Of a DNA stretch of 57,692 nt, positions 15,012-24,613 are shown in pieces. The position numbers and the translations under genes are program-made. Position 1 is the stretch's first letter. Each line of letters starts with the position of its first letter. Location of the stretch: positions 1 through 57,692 of the forward strand of contig WRBA01000015.1 in NCBI GenBank assembly GCA_009779915.1, read 5' to 3'. Below the pieces are notes generated by a model. That model searched no databases. It was not told where the DNA came from and saw only the letters and a list, made by a program, of their open reading frames with translations. Origin of the DNA: Defluviitaleaceae bacterium (GTDB lineage Bacteria; Bacillota; Clostridia; Lachnospirales; UBA5962).

Positions 15012-17636
15012 ATGTCACAACTTACGCCAATGATGCTTCAATATTTGGAGATTAAGGAAAAATACAAGGATTGTATACTTTTTTACAGACTTGGCGATTT
15101 TTATGAAATGTTTTTTGAGGATGCCCTTACGGCGTCGGCAGAACTTGATATTGTCCTAACCGGAAGAGAATGCGGTATGGACGAAAAGGCACCTATGTGT
15201 GGCGTACCTTTTCATTCTGCGGACTCTTATATTGCCAAGCTTGTGAAAAAGGGCTATAAAGTTGCTATTTGCGAACAAATGGAGAAACCTGGCGTTGGAG
15301 GGAGTAAGGCTCCTGTAAGGAGAGAAGTTGTACGAGTTGTTACCCCTGGTACGATTATAGATAATAATTATTTGGAAATCGGCAAAAACAATTATATTTT
15401 TTGTGCCTATGAGTGCGAGGAGGGCTTTGGTCTTTCCGTATGCGACATAAGCACAGGGGAATTTACTACTACCAGTTTTTCACTCCTTGACACTACCAGA
15501 GTAATTGATGAAGCGGCTAAATTTATGCCGGCTGAAATAATAGCCCGGGAAGGCTTCTCCCTAAGTGAAGCTTTAGTAAGTGTTACCGGCACTAAAATCA
15601 GCTTTTATGACCCTTGGGGCTTTGAGTACGCAAATGCGTTTAAAGCACTTTGCGACCATTTTGGGGTAATTAATTTGTCTGGTTTTGGAATTGAAGATAA
15701 TATCCCTTCTATAGGAGCATGCGGGGCTTTAATATCTTACCTCCATCAAACACAGATGAATGGGATAGCTCATATTAATTCTATACGGTATTATACAAAT
15801 GAAAGTTTTATGCCTTTGGATATATCCTCCAGAAGGAATTTGGAGATATCCGAAACCATGCGTGGGGGCTCTAAAAAAGGCTCTCTCCTTGGTGTTTTAG
15901 ATAAGACAACAACTTCAATAGGGGCAAGGCTTTTAAAAAGCTGGATGGAACAGCCCTTGATTGATGCCGTGGAAATTAATAAACGACTTGATCTGGTTGG
16001 AGAACTTAAAGATAACCCATTTTATAGAGAAGAGATTAAAGCCTATCTAAATAATATTTATGATATGGAAAGGCTTTTAAGTAAAACTGTTTATAAAAGT
16101 GTAAATCCTAAGGATTTAATAGCTCTAAAAAAATCCTTTGAAAGCTTGCCATCTATAAAGCTTTTGCTTGTTCAGCTAAAGTCGGATTATGGGAGTGAGC
16201 TGTATAATAACCTGGACTCTCTTGAGGATTTGCACCACCTTATAAACAAAGGGATTATGGAAGACCCGCCTTTTAGTGTACGGGAAGGGGGCTTTATTAA
16301 AAGCGGCTTAAATACTGAGCTTGACAGGCTTAGAGAGGTTAAAGATAAAGCTGACCAATGGCTTAGGGATTTTGAAATGCGCCAGAGAGCAGACAGCGGC
16401 ATTAAAAATCTAAAGATTAAATATAACAAAGTATTTGGTTACTATATGGAAGTAACTAACTCCTATACGGACAAGGTGCCGGATACATATATAAGGCGGC
16501 AAACTCTAGCCAACGCCGAAAGGTATACGAATGAGGAACTTAAAAAAATCGAAGATGAAATATTAAACGCTGACGGTAAAATTGTGGATTTGGAATACAA
16601 CTTGTTTATGGAAATAATAGCGGAGATTGAGGGCAATGCTCAGAGGATACAAAAATCCTCAGGTGTTATTGCTGCTTTAGACTCTCTCTTATCCTTGGCT
16701 GAGGCTGCACATATAAACAATTATACAAGACCTGAAATCACCAATGACGGGGCTATGCATATAAAAAATGGCCGCCATCCTGTTGTTGAGAGGATGTTGA
16801 AAGATACATTTGTACCCAATGATACTCGTATGGATTTAGGTAAAAACCGTATGGCTATTATAACAGGGCCAAATATGGCTGGAAAATCTACTTATATGCG
16901 CCAGGTTGCACTTATTACTCTTATGGCTCAGTGCGGCTCTTTCGTGCCTGCAGATAGCGCCATTATATCTATTTGTGACAGAATATTTACGAGGGTAGGA
17001 GCTGCTGATGACTTAGCTACAGGGCAAAGCACTTTTATGGTTGAAATGAGTGAAGTGGCAAATATATTAAATTACGCCACTAAAAACAGCCTTTTAATAC
17101 TTGATGAAATAGGCCGCGGTACAAGTACTTATGATGGATTAAGTATTGCTTGGGCAGTTTTAGAGTATATAGCTGATATTAATAAACTTGGTGCTAAAAC
17201 TTTGTTCGCTACTCACTATCACGAACTTACGGAACTTGAAGGCAATGTAGACGGTGTTGTAAATTACCGTGTATCCGTAAGCGATTATAATGGTGATATA
17301 GTTTTCCTTCGTAAAATTGAGCGCGGCGGCGCGGATAGAAGTTATGGTATCCATGTAGCAAGGCTTGCCGGGCTGCCCCACGAGGTACTATACCGCTCCG
17401 AGGAAGTTATGATGCTGCTTTTACATGAAGATATGATAAGAAAAAGCGGCACAGAAGATGAAGATAACAGCGAAGCAGTCTATTACGAACGGTCTAAAAA
17501 GAAAACCAAAGCCCCCCGCCGCGGCAAAGGCGATTTAATTATAGATGAAATTTTGGCACTTAATATTGATGCAATGTCGCCAAGGGAAGCTTTGCAAACT
17601 TTATATGATTTTCAAGAAAAAAGTAAGGATACATAG
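15012..17636 (+). CDS. mutS: DNA mismatch repair protein MutS
   Basis: 874 aa from the ATG after AAGGAG; a longer in-frame reading would overlap the ylbF-like gene. It recognises mismatches and recruits MutL. The mismatch-binding Phe-X-Glu is F30-Y31-E32 in GDFYEMFFED. The ATPase has Walker A GPNMAGKST near residue 618 and Walker B LLILDEIGRGTST near 700. The length is typical of MutS1, and the C-terminal helix-turn-helix dimerisation region is present. mutL follows with three bases between them. Confidence 0.97.
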   Translation: MSQLTPMMLQYLEIKEKYKDCILFYRLGDFYEMFFEDALTASAELDIVLTGRECGMDEKAPMCGVPFHSADSYIAKLVKKGYKVAICEQMEKPGVGGSKAPVRREVVRVVTPGTIIDNNYLEIGKNNYIFCAYECEEGFGLSVCDISTGEFTTTSFSLLDTTRVIDEAAKFMPAEIIAREGFSLSEALVSVTGTKISFYDPWGFEYANAFKALCDHFGVINLSGFGIEDNIPSIGACGALISYLHQTQMNGIAHINSIRYYTNESFMPLDISSRRNLEISETMRGGSKKGSLLGVLDKTTTSIGARLLKSWMEQPLIDAVEINKRLDLVGELKDNPFYREEIKAYLNNIYDMERLLSKTVYKSVNPKDLIALKKSFESLPSIKLLLVQLKSDYGSELYNNLDSLEDLHHLINKGIMEDPPFSVREGGFIKSGLNTELDRLREVKDKADQWLRDFEMRQRADSGIKNLKIKYNKVFGYYMEVTNSYTDKVPDTYIRRQTLANAERYTNEELKKIEDEILNADGKIVDLEYNLFMEIIAEIEGNAQRIQKSSGVIAALDSLLSLAEAAHINNYTRPEITNDGAMHIKNGRHPVVERMLKDTFVPNDTRMDLGKNRMAIITGPNMAGKSTYMRQVALITLMAQCGSFVPADSAIISICDRIFTRVGAADDLATGQSTFMVEMSEVANILNYATKNSLLILDEIGRGTSTYDGLSIAWAVLEYIADINKLGAKTLFATHYHELTELEGNVDGVVNYRVSVSDYNGDIVFLRKIERGGADRSYGIHVARLAGLPHEVLYRSEEVMMLLLHEDMIRKSGTEDEDNSEAVYYERSKKKTKAPRRGKGDLIIDEILALNIDAMSPREALQTLYDFQEKSKDT

Positions 17637-17639
17637 CCT

Positions 17640-19481
17640 ATGAATAACATAATAATCCTCGATGATTCCCTGATAAACAAAATTGCCGCCGGTGAGGTAG
17701 TTGAGCGCCCCGGCTCTGTAGTTAAAGAGCTTGTGGAAAACTCCATAGACTCAGGCGCAACCCGCATAAAGATTGAGACTATGGGGGGCGGTATTGATAT
17801 GATTAAGGTTAGTGACAACGGTTCGGGTATATCTGAGGGCGATGTATACTCTGCTTTTATGCGCCATGCCACCAGCAAAATAAGAAATATGAATGATTTG
17901 GAAAATGTGCTGACCCTTGGTTTTAGAGGTGAAGGGCTATCATCCATTGCTGCCGTTTCGCAGGTTGAAATTATTACAAAACCCAAAGAACAGCTTATGG
18001 CAAAGCGGTTGGAAATACACGGCGGCAAAATTATTTCCGACGGCTTTACAGGGGCAATAGACGGCACATCAATTTCTGTGCGTAATTTATTTTACAACAC
18101 TCCCGCCAGAAGGAAATTTTTGAAAAAGCCTGCTACAGAAAGCGGGCAAATATCCGATATTGTTACTAGATTTGCCTTGGCGCGCCCTGATATAAGCTTT
18201 GAATATATAGTAAATGGCTCCCCCAATATAAATACAAAAGAGGGTGGCAGCTTACAAACAGCCGCACTTGCCGTTTATGGGATTGAAATTGCTAAAAATA
18301 TGATAGAAATTAAGGAGCAGGCAGCAGGTGGTATTGAAATAAGCGGGCTTATAGGTAAACCGGAAATTTCAAGAGGGAATAGGAACTATGGAAGTATTTT
18401 TATAAACGGCCGCTATATTAAGGCGAAGATTTTGGAAAAGTCTATCGAGGAAGGGTATAAAAATCGCCTGACTGTAGGAAAATTCCCTGTTTACATACTT
18501 AACTTGAAGCTTGACCCTAATATGATTGATGTAAATGTTCACCCTCAGAAGCTGGAGGTGCGTTTTAGTGATGAATCTGCGATTTATAACATATTTTATA
18601 ATGGAGTTTTTAATGGTTTAAGAAATGAGGTTTTAATCCCTGAGGTTAATATAGTGAAAGAGGAGCCTCTTTTTATACCAAGTGTTGAAAAAACAAAGGA
18701 TCTGTCGCCTAAAAGTACATACACGGTCAATATGGACAGTGTAATGGGTTCGCTGTTTGGGAAAAATAAAGATGAACAGAAACCGCTGGCGATAAATGAG
18801 GCTTTAACTTTAAAGGGTTATAATTATTATGATAAAGAGCCGGTTGCAGAGAGCTTGAATTTAGAAAGCTCGATTAGTAGTAAACCTACACAATTTTTCC
18901 ATAATTACAGCATTGTAGGTCAATTTCTTGCTACATATTGGCTTATTGAGCAAGATGACGAGGTTTATTTAGTAGACCAGCATGCCGCCCACGAAAGGGT
19001 AGTTTATGAGAGGCTGATTAATGAATATCAAAACAGTCAAATATTCTCCCAAAAGCTGATTGACCCCATGATTATTAACCTATCAGATGGGGAAGCGGCA
19101 ATTATGGCTGATAATGAAAAATTGTTTTCTCGCTTTGGCTACGATATTGAGCATATAAATGCTAATGAATATGCGGTAAAGTCTGTTCCGTTTATTTTAA
19201 GAGGTGCGACGGATATTGCCCTTTTCATGCAAATTTTGGACAAGTTATCGGAAGATTTAAACTCTGTTACGAATATCTTTGGAGAAAAACTTGAAGCTAT
19301 AGCCCAAGTGGCTTGTAAAGCTGCTGTTAAGGCTAATGATAGGATACATATAACTGAGGCCAGAGGGCTTATTGCAGAGCTTTTAAAGTTGGAAAACCCC
19401 TTTAACTGTCCTCACGGAAGACCTACAATAATTAAACTAACGAAATATGAAATAGAGAAAATGTTTAAGAGGATACAGTGA
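17640..19481 (+). CDS. mutL: DNA mismatch repair endonuclease MutL
   Basis: 613 aa. The N-terminal GHKL ATPase shows IAAGEVVERPGSVVKELVENS, DNGSGI and GFRGEGLSS. The C-terminal domain has the endonuclease motif DQHAAHERVVYE (near 445), plus ACKAAVKAND and CPHGRPT. It is therefore a nicking MutL, as expected in an organism without MutH. The end overlaps the start of miaA, so mutS, mutL and miaA are probably co-translated. Confidence 0.97.
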   Translation: MNNIIILDDSLINKIAAGEVVERPGSVVKELVENSIDSGATRIKIETMGGGIDMIKVSDNGSGISEGDVYSAFMRHATSKIRNMNDLENVLTLGFRGEGLSSIAAVSQVEIITKPKEQLMAKRLEIHGGKIISDGFTGAIDGTSISVRNLFYNTPARRKFLKKPATESGQISDIVTRFALARPDISFEYIVNGSPNINTKEGGSLQTAALAVYGIEIAKNMIEIKEQAAGGIEISGLIGKPEISRGNRNYGSIFINGRYIKAKILEKSIEEGYKNRLTVGKFPVYILNLKLDPNMIDVNVHPQKLEVRFSDESAIYNIFYNGVFNGLRNEVLIPEVNIVKEEPLFIPSVEKTKDLSPKSTYTVNMDSVMGSLFGKNKDEQKPLAINEALTLKGYNYYDKEPVAESLNLESSISSKPTQFFHNYSIVGQFLATYWLIEQDDEVYLVDQHAAHERVVYERLINEYQNSQIFSQKLIDPMIINLSDGEAAIMADNEKLFSRFGYDIEHINANEYAVKSVPFILRGATDIALFMQILDKLSEDLNSVTNIFGEKLEAIAQVACKAAVKANDRIHITEARGLIAELLKLENPFNCPHGRPTIIKLTKYEIEKMFKRIQ

Positions 19482-20401
19482 TAATAATGAAACCCCTCAT
19501 AGTAATAGCGGGACCAACAGCAACGGGCAAAAGTGCGGTTGCTATCGAGCTTGCACAGATGATTGGCGGCGAAATAGTATCAGCCGATTCCATGCAGGTT
19601 TATAAATATATGGATATAGGCACGGCAAAGCCAACTGCTGCTGATTTGGCTGTCGTTAAACATCATATGATAGATCTAGTGGAGCCGGATTATGAATTTA
19701 ATGCCGCGATTTTTTATAATAAGGCTAAAGCGGTCGTAAAAGAGATTCATGGAAGAGGCAAAACCCCTATTATAGCAGGAGGGACGGGCTTTTATATTAA
19801 TGCCCTTTTGCATAATAATGAATTTGAGTCTTACGAAAACAAGAACAATGATTATAGAAATGAATTATATAAAGAAAATGAGGAAGTTTTGTTCGCGAAA
19901 TTGCTTGAAACTGACCCTGAATATGCCCAAACTACTCATATACACAACATAAAACGTGTAGTACGAGCCTTGGAATATTATTACCAAACTGGGGAGAAGT
20001 TTTCAGAGTATAATAGGCGAAATAAAGAGAATAGGGCAAGTGAGTACGACTTTAAATTTTATATACTCACAAGAGACCGCGAAAAACTTTACAATGGCAT
20101 AAACAAAAGAGTAGATAAAATGATCGAATTAGGACTTATAGATGAGGTTAAAAGCTTACTTGAGCGCGGCTATACTAGATCAATGACCTCCATGCAGGGG
20201 CTTGGTTATAAGGAGATATGCGCCTATTTAAACGGAGAGAATACACGCAATAATGCAATAGATATGGTAAAGCAAGGTACAAGGCGGTTTGCGAAACGGC
20301 AAATTACTTGGTTTAAAAACCAAACAGAAGGTATTTGGCTGGATGTGGACAGCCAAAGTATTACGTCACTTGCTCGTACAGTAAACTTACAAGGAGAATA
20401 G
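19478..20401 (+). CDS. miaA: tRNA dimethylallyltransferase MiaA
   Basis: 307 aa. It transfers a dimethylallyl group to A37 of tRNAs reading UNN codons, the step before MiaB. The P-loop is GPTATGKS at about 12-19; SADSMQVYKYMDIGTAKP and IIAGGTGFYINALL are diagnostic. The best start is GTG at 19478, overlapping the mutL stop as GTGA, with AAGAGGA upstream; ATG at 19487 is the alternative. It is co-transcribed with mutS-mutL. Confidence 0.96.
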   Translation: MIIMKPLIVIAGPTATGKSAVAIELAQMIGGEIVSADSMQVYKYMDIGTAKPTAADLAVVKHHMIDLVEPDYEFNAAIFYNKAKAVVKEIHGRGKTPIIAGGTGFYINALLHNNEFESYENKNNDYRNELYKENEEVLFAKLLETDPEYAQTTHIHNIKRVVRALEYYYQTGEKFSEYNRRNKENRASEYDFKFYILTRDREKLYNGINKRVDKMIELGLIDEVKSLLERGYTRSMTSMQGLGYKEICAYLNGENTRNNAIDMVKQGTRRFAKRQITWFKNQTEGIWLDVDSQSITSLARTVNLQGE

Positions 20402-20416
20402 GGGAGACATAAACAA

Positions 20417-21715
20417 TTGGAACATACTAATGTTAATCAAATTTTAGCAGATAAATTTAATATAGATAAACGAATATTAACTATTGCGGATAAAATTGAG
20501 GCTAAAGTCCAATCTCAATTTAAAGAAATAGAGCGTATCGCCGAATATAACCAATTAAAAGTGCTAAGTGCTATGCAGCAGTCAAACCTTTCAGAGTATC
20601 ATTTTGAAGGCTCGACAGGCTATGGTTACAACGACGCCGGCAGGGATAAACTTGAGGAAATATATGCCCTTACTTTTAAAACGGAAGATACCCTTGTCCG
20701 CCCTCAGGTAATATCTGGCACTCATGCCTTATCATTAGCACTTTTTGGTAATCTTAAGTACGGCGATGAGCTTCTATCTCCCGTTGGCTCACCTTATGAT
20801 ACTTTATTAGGCGTAATCGGTATAAATCCGGCTAAAGGCTCTCTTAAAGAGCATGGGATAGTATATAAGCAGGTTGATTTATTGCCTGATGAGTGCTTCG
20901 ATTATGACAATATCGAAAAAGCCCTGTCTCCAAAAACCAAAATGGTAACTATACAAAGGTCTAAAGGCTATTCCTTAAGAAAAAGCCTTACTATTGCTGA
21001 AATTAAGGAATTAATAGGGTTTATAAGAGGTATTGCCCCTAATGTAATAATTATGGTAGACAATTGTTATGGTGAGTTCGTAAATATAATTGAACCAGCT
21101 GAAATTGGGGCGGATTTGATTGTAGGCTCCCTTATCAAAAATCCCGGAGGCGGGCTTGCACCGGTCGGCGGGTACATTGCCGGCAAAAAAGAGTATGTGG
21201 AAGGGGCGGCAGTCAGGCTCTCATCTCCCGGTATAGGTAAAAAAGCAGGACCAAGCTTAGGTATAACCTCCAGGTTTTTACAAGGGCTATTTCTGGCACC
21301 TAATGTTGTTGCCGGTTCTATAAAAGGGGCTGTATTTGCCGCAGAGTTGTTTGAGGAGCTTGGGTATGAGGTTTTTCCAAATAATAGGAGAGAGCGTTCG
21401 GATATAGTCCAAGCTATAGCTTTTAAAAGCCCTGAAAAGGTTATATCATTTTGCCAAGGGATCCAAGCTGCTGCACCTGTGGATTCATATGTAATCCCTG
21501 AGCCATGGGATATGCCGGGCTACGATTGTCAAGTAATAATGGCAGCTGGTGCGTTTATATCAGGTTCATCCATTGAATTAAGTGCTGACGCGCCTATAAG
21601 AGAGCCTTATGCGGTATTTTATCAAGGTGCGCTTACATGGAGTCATGCTAAATGCGGGGTTTTAGTAGCACTTAACAAAATGGTTAAAGATGGGTTATGT
21701 AATCTACCCAATTGA
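20417..21715 (+). CDS. PLP-dependent enzyme, aluminium-resistance/methionine gamma-lyase family (YnbB-like)
   Basis: 432 aa, starting with TTG after GGGGAGA. A fold-type I PLP enzyme. The Schiff-base Lys is probably the one in GSLIKNPGGGLAP (near residue 242), with the PLP-contact Asp in MVDNCYGEF. The family is named for aluminium resistance and for distant likeness to methionine gamma-lyase; its physiological reaction is not well established. It commonly lies after miaA (often with hfq between) in Firmicutes. Here hfq is absent from that place. It follows miaA by 15 nt. Confidence 0.85.
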   Translation: MEHTNVNQILADKFNIDKRILTIADKIEAKVQSQFKEIERIAEYNQLKVLSAMQQSNLSEYHFEGSTGYGYNDAGRDKLEEIYALTFKTEDTLVRPQVISGTHALSLALFGNLKYGDELLSPVGSPYDTLLGVIGINPAKGSLKEHGIVYKQVDLLPDECFDYDNIEKALSPKTKMVTIQRSKGYSLRKSLTIAEIKELIGFIRGIAPNVIIMVDNCYGEFVNIIEPAEIGADLIVGSLIKNPGGGLAPVGGYIAGKKEYVEGAAVRLSSPGIGKKAGPSLGITSRFLQGLFLAPNVVAGSIKGAVFAAELFEELGYEVFPNNRRERSDIVQAIAFKSPEKVISFCQGIQAAAPVDSYVIPEPWDMPGYDCQVIMAAGAFISGSSIELSADAPIREPYAVFYQGALTWSHAKCGVLVALNKMVKDGLCNLPN

Positions 21716-21752
21716 CAATATTTATTATAAAGCTTAATATTGAGTAGAGTAG

Positions 21753-22085
21753 GTGAGGGTGGCTGTGTTATTTTATAATAATCTATGCTTAAGCGAACAA
21801 CTTGAAAATCATGAAGATATTTCGCAAAACAAAGACGGCATTTTGCCTAAAAATATATTCCTAATATGTATTAACAAAGCCTCCAAAAACCTTATGGATA
21901 TTTATTTTTCAGAAGAAATTTATAAGCCCTATGTTAAAACTGATGATTTATTAGTAATAGCTTTATGTAAAAATAAAAATGATGCTAAAGAAAAATGTGC
22001 TGAAATATTAGGGGATTTCGTAAGAGAAAATGGCAGCCTAGATGGATTTAAGGCTAAGTACTGTATGGGAGATATTATTAAATGA
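21753..22085 (+). CDS. Hypothetical protein, first gene of the Lit-like/DUF2953/gerW operon
   Basis: Up to 110 aa; the start is uncertain. In-frame GTGs occur at 21753, 21759 and 21765. AGGTGAGG is best spaced for GTG 21765, giving about 106 aa. Beginning VLFYNNLCLSEQLENHE, it looks like a small soluble alpha/beta protein with three or four cysteines. No family recognised. It overlaps the next gene by ATGA, so it is translationally coupled to the Lit-like gene. Confidence 0.65.
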   Translation: MRVAVLFYNNLCLSEQLENHEDISQNKDGILPKNIFLICINKASKNLMDIYFSEEIYKPYVKTDDLLVIALCKNKNDAKEKCAEILGDFVRENGSLDGFKAKYCMGDIIK

Positions 22086-22795
22086 TAAAGTGGCTTCTGG
22101 CTTTTATAAATACATTAACTCTTATGTTGCTTATATTGTATTTTTCTATTTCTCTCCCAACATTTACAATGCCTTTTTATAACTATGCGTATAATAAGAA
22201 TGGGACTCATGAGCTGATTGGCATCTCCCAATATGATTTGGAGCGGGTAACCCGCCTGCTTATAGATTATATGAGAGGTAATATTGATAATCTTGATATT
22301 GTTGTTCAAATTCACGGAGTAAGCCGACCTTTTTTCAGTGAAATAGAAATAGCTCATATGATAGACGTACAGGACTTATTTATGATAGGCTTTATCATCA
22401 GGAATATCGCTTTGGTTTTGTTTTTAGCTACACTTTTAAGCGGCTTTTTATATAAACAAGGACCTGTTTTAAAAGAATACGCCCAGTCATTTATAGCCGG
22501 CACCATTATACTTTTGAGCTTTGGCGGTGCCCTTATCACAATAATTCTTACTAATTTTGAAAGGTCTTTTATAATATTTCATGAAATATTTTTCGACAAT
22601 GACCTTTGGATTTTAGACCCATCAGTGGATTTGCTTATAAATATTGTACCCCAGCAGTTTTTTGTTGACTTATTTATTGTTATAGTATGTATTTTCTTGT
22701 TGGTTTCAATTGTTATTTTCCTATTTTGTGTTATTTATCTTAAAAGTATAAAACGTCACAGCATAAATGATGTTCAAGGGGCAAATATTAAATGA
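22082..22795 (+). CDS. Lit-like membrane protein (DUF1461/TIGR01906)
   Basis: 237 aa with about four membrane segments (6-28, 100-123, 132-155, 195-222). The extracytoplasmic loop has FSEIEIAHMIDV with a conserved His (His92), and a second hallmark, WILDPSVDLLINIVPQQFFVD, lies near 180-200. These match TIGR01906, whose Enterococcus and Bacillus members (Lit) move an acyl chain within lipoproteins to make the lyso form. A Lit role here is inferred; many clostridial homologues are untested. Both ends overlap neighbours by ATGA. Confidence 0.82.
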   Translation: MIKWLLAFINTLTLMLLILYFSISLPTFTMPFYNYAYNKNGTHELIGISQYDLERVTRLLIDYMRGNIDNLDIVVQIHGVSRPFFSEIEIAHMIDVQDLFMIGFIIRNIALVLFLATLLSGFLYKQGPVLKEYAQSFIAGTIILLSFGGALITIILTNFERSFIIFHEIFFDNDLWILDPSVDLLINIVPQQFFVDLFIVIVCIFLLVSIVIFLFCVIYLKSIKRHSINDVQGANIK

Positions 22796-23643
22796 GTGTG
22801 CTTTTGGCAATTTTAAATGGTATTCTTATAATAATACTGGCTATATTGCTTTTTATAATTCTTTTGATACTTCTGGTTCTTTTCATACCTGTAAGATATA
22901 ATGTGCAGCTTCAATATATAGATGAAAAACTAAATTATAATATTAGAGTTTCTTGGCTGCTTAGATTGATTTCCATACGTATGAAGCACTCCGATACTGA
23001 AGACGAAATGATAGTTAGGGTGGCTTGGAAACGGTTTTCAGACAATGAGCCTGAGGATGAGCCAATAGGTGGAAGTGGATTAACAAATGATAAAGAAAAT
23101 GAACCCAGCGAGCCTGAACCTGTAATATCCAGTGAATCACCTGAAGCTGAGGATTATAAAGATACCAAAAGTGATAATAAAGATAAAAAGGAAAAAAGCG
23201 GTATTATTGAAAATATAAAAAGCTTTTGGGAAAGCTTCAAAGAAATTAAGGAGATGGATATAAGCATCTCCGGGATATTGAAAGAGATTGTACTGGTAAT
23301 TAAACGGCTTATTCTTGCGCTAAAGCCTAAGATTTTTATTTTGGAATGTGAAATTGGGCTTGACAGCCCTGATAACACCGGCATAGCTGTGGGTGCTGCT
23401 GCTGCCTTAAATGGATTTATTGATACATCACCTTATGTAATTTCTGTAAGAGGCAATTTTGAAGAAGAAGTTTTGAATTTAATTACCCATATTAAGGGTA
23501 AAATTACATTATGGTTTGGTCTTTGGCCATTTATAAGGCTTTATTTTTCAAAGAGTATGAAGCCTATAAGAAAAATTATAATGAGTAAACTTTTTAAGAA
23601 AAAAGCAAATAAGCGTAAACCTAAAAAGAGGAGGAAAAAATAG
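22792..23643 (+). CDS. DUF2953 membrane-anchored protein
   Basis: 283 aa. One long hydrophobic N-terminal segment (5-33) is followed by a short beta-rich part, a very acidic Glu/Ser/Lys linker (about 65-145), and a C-terminal amphipathic region ending in a Lys/Arg-rich tail (KKKANKRKPKKRRKK). This is the DUF2953 layout; these genes often precede gerW (ytfJ) in spore-formers. The role is unknown. It overlaps the Lit-like gene by ATGA and abuts gerW. Confidence 0.82.
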   Translation: MSVLLAILNGILIIILAILLFIILLILLVLFIPVRYNVQLQYIDEKLNYNIRVSWLLRLISIRMKHSDTEDEMIVRVAWKRFSDNEPEDEPIGGSGLTNDKENEPSEPEPVISSESPEAEDYKDTKSDNKDKKEKSGIIENIKSFWESFKEIKEMDISISGILKEIVLVIKRLILALKPKIFILECEIGLDSPDNTGIAVGAAAALNGFIDTSPYVISVRGNFEEEVLNLITHIKGKITLWFGLWPFIRLYFSKSMKPIRKIIMSKLFKKKANKRKPKKRRKK

Positions 23644-24092
23644 TGGAAAGCAAATTTAACAGCAATTTAGAAACTTTATTTGGTAATCTTAATAATTTCG
23701 TTTCGACAAAATCAGTGGTTGGGGAGCCTATACATATAGGCGATGTGATTATGCTGCCTCTTATCGATGTGGTTTTTGGTCTTGGTCTTGGCGGTGGCAG
23801 CGCAGTGGAAAAAGAAAAAACGGACAAGCAGGGAGCCGGTTTAGGTGCAAAAATAACTCCGTCAGCAGTTATTGTAATTAAGAATAATACGGTTCAGCTG
23901 GTTAATATTAAAAATCAGGATGCGGTTTCTAAGCTTATAGATATGGCACCTGGAATATTGTCTAAGCTTAACTTTCCAGGATTTGACGGTGATAAAAAAG
24001 CTGAAAATACACCAGGGGAGGAAACTGTAAAAACCGTAAAGACAGAAACGGTTACAGAAACTATTGTAACTGAAAATGAGGATAATCAATAG
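23643..24092 (+). CDS. gerW: Sporulation protein GerW (YtfJ)
   Basis: 149 aa from a GTG that overlaps the previous stop codon, with AGGAGG in front. The core reads VGEPIHIGDVIMLPLIDV then a glycine-rich LGLGGGSA, followed by VIVIKNNTVQLVNIK; this is the GerW/YtfJ signature. In Bacillus the protein is made in the forespore and is needed for normal L-alanine germination. The C-terminus is a Thr/Glu-rich tail. Its presence with DUF2953 suggests this organism comes from an endospore-forming lineage. Confidence 0.9.
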   Translation: MESKFNSNLETLFGNLNNFVSTKSVVGEPIHIGDVIMLPLIDVVFGLGLGGGSAVEKEKTDKQGAGLGAKITPSAVIVIKNNTVQLVNIKNQDAVSKLIDMAPGILSKLNFPGFDGDKKAENTPGEETVKTVKTETVTETIVTENEDNQ

Positions 24093-24095
24093 TTT

Positions 24096-24500
24096 ATGAC
24101 CCTTAAAGAAATTGAAAATTATTGCTTACTAAAAACCGGCTCATTTTTGGATTTTCCATTTGGGATGGATGTTGCTGTAATCAAAGTAAAGTCACCGTCA
24201 CAGGAAAAAGGGCGGATTTTTGCACAATTATTAATTCTTCAAGGTATACCAAAGGTTACCTTAAGCTGTGATGCTATAATAGGTGAAATTTGGCGCGCAA
24301 ATTATCCTTGCAGTGTAGAGCGCGGTTATCATTGCCCAAAGGTTCAGCAGCCGTATTTTAATACAGTTACCCTTACCCCTAATAGTACACCCTCTGATGA
24401 TGTCCTTATGGAAATGATAGACCATGCATACGAGACCACTATAGGCAAAATGCCTAAGAAGTATAGGAAAGAACTTGAAGGGTTTGTGGCTGCTTTATAG
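24096..24500 (+). CDS. MmcQ/YjbR family protein
   Basis: 134 aa. The N-terminal stretch (KTGSFLDFPFGMDVAVIKV) and the later HCPKVQQPYFNTVTL and AYETTIGKMPKKYR match the MmcQ/YjbR (CyaY-like fold) family. These small proteins are annotated as DNA-binding from structure, without a known role. The gene follows gerW by three bases and ends the rightward run; no strong terminator is visible right after it. Confidence 0.85.
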   Translation: MTLKEIENYCLLKTGSFLDFPFGMDVAVIKVKSPSQEKGRIFAQLLILQGIPKVTLSCDAIIGEIWRANYPCSVERGYHCPKVQQPYFNTVTLTPNSTPSDDVLMEMIDHAYETTIGKMPKKYRKELEGFVAAL

Positions 24501-24578
24501 CACAAGCATTATTGTGCAAATATTTAAAGCTGCCGTATATATTTTCAGAGAAAATATGTTACAAATTAATAAAAAAGA

Positions 24579-24607
24579 TTGCATTTAATGGTTACTTTAT
24601 TTATAAT
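24579..24607 (+). promoter_or_regulatory. Promoter of the antisense RNA
   Basis: TTGCAT at 24579-24584 and TATAAT at 24602-24607 are separated by exactly 17 bp. A second TATAAT lies at 24613-24618. Transcription would begin near 24614 and run toward the toxin gene. Confidence 0.5.
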
Positions 24608-24613
24608 AAGAGT

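Noticed and set aside
17612-18067. 151-codon leftward frame over the mutL start
   Set aside because: Antisense shadow of mutL with Ser/Pro/Ile-rich composition and no ribosome site.
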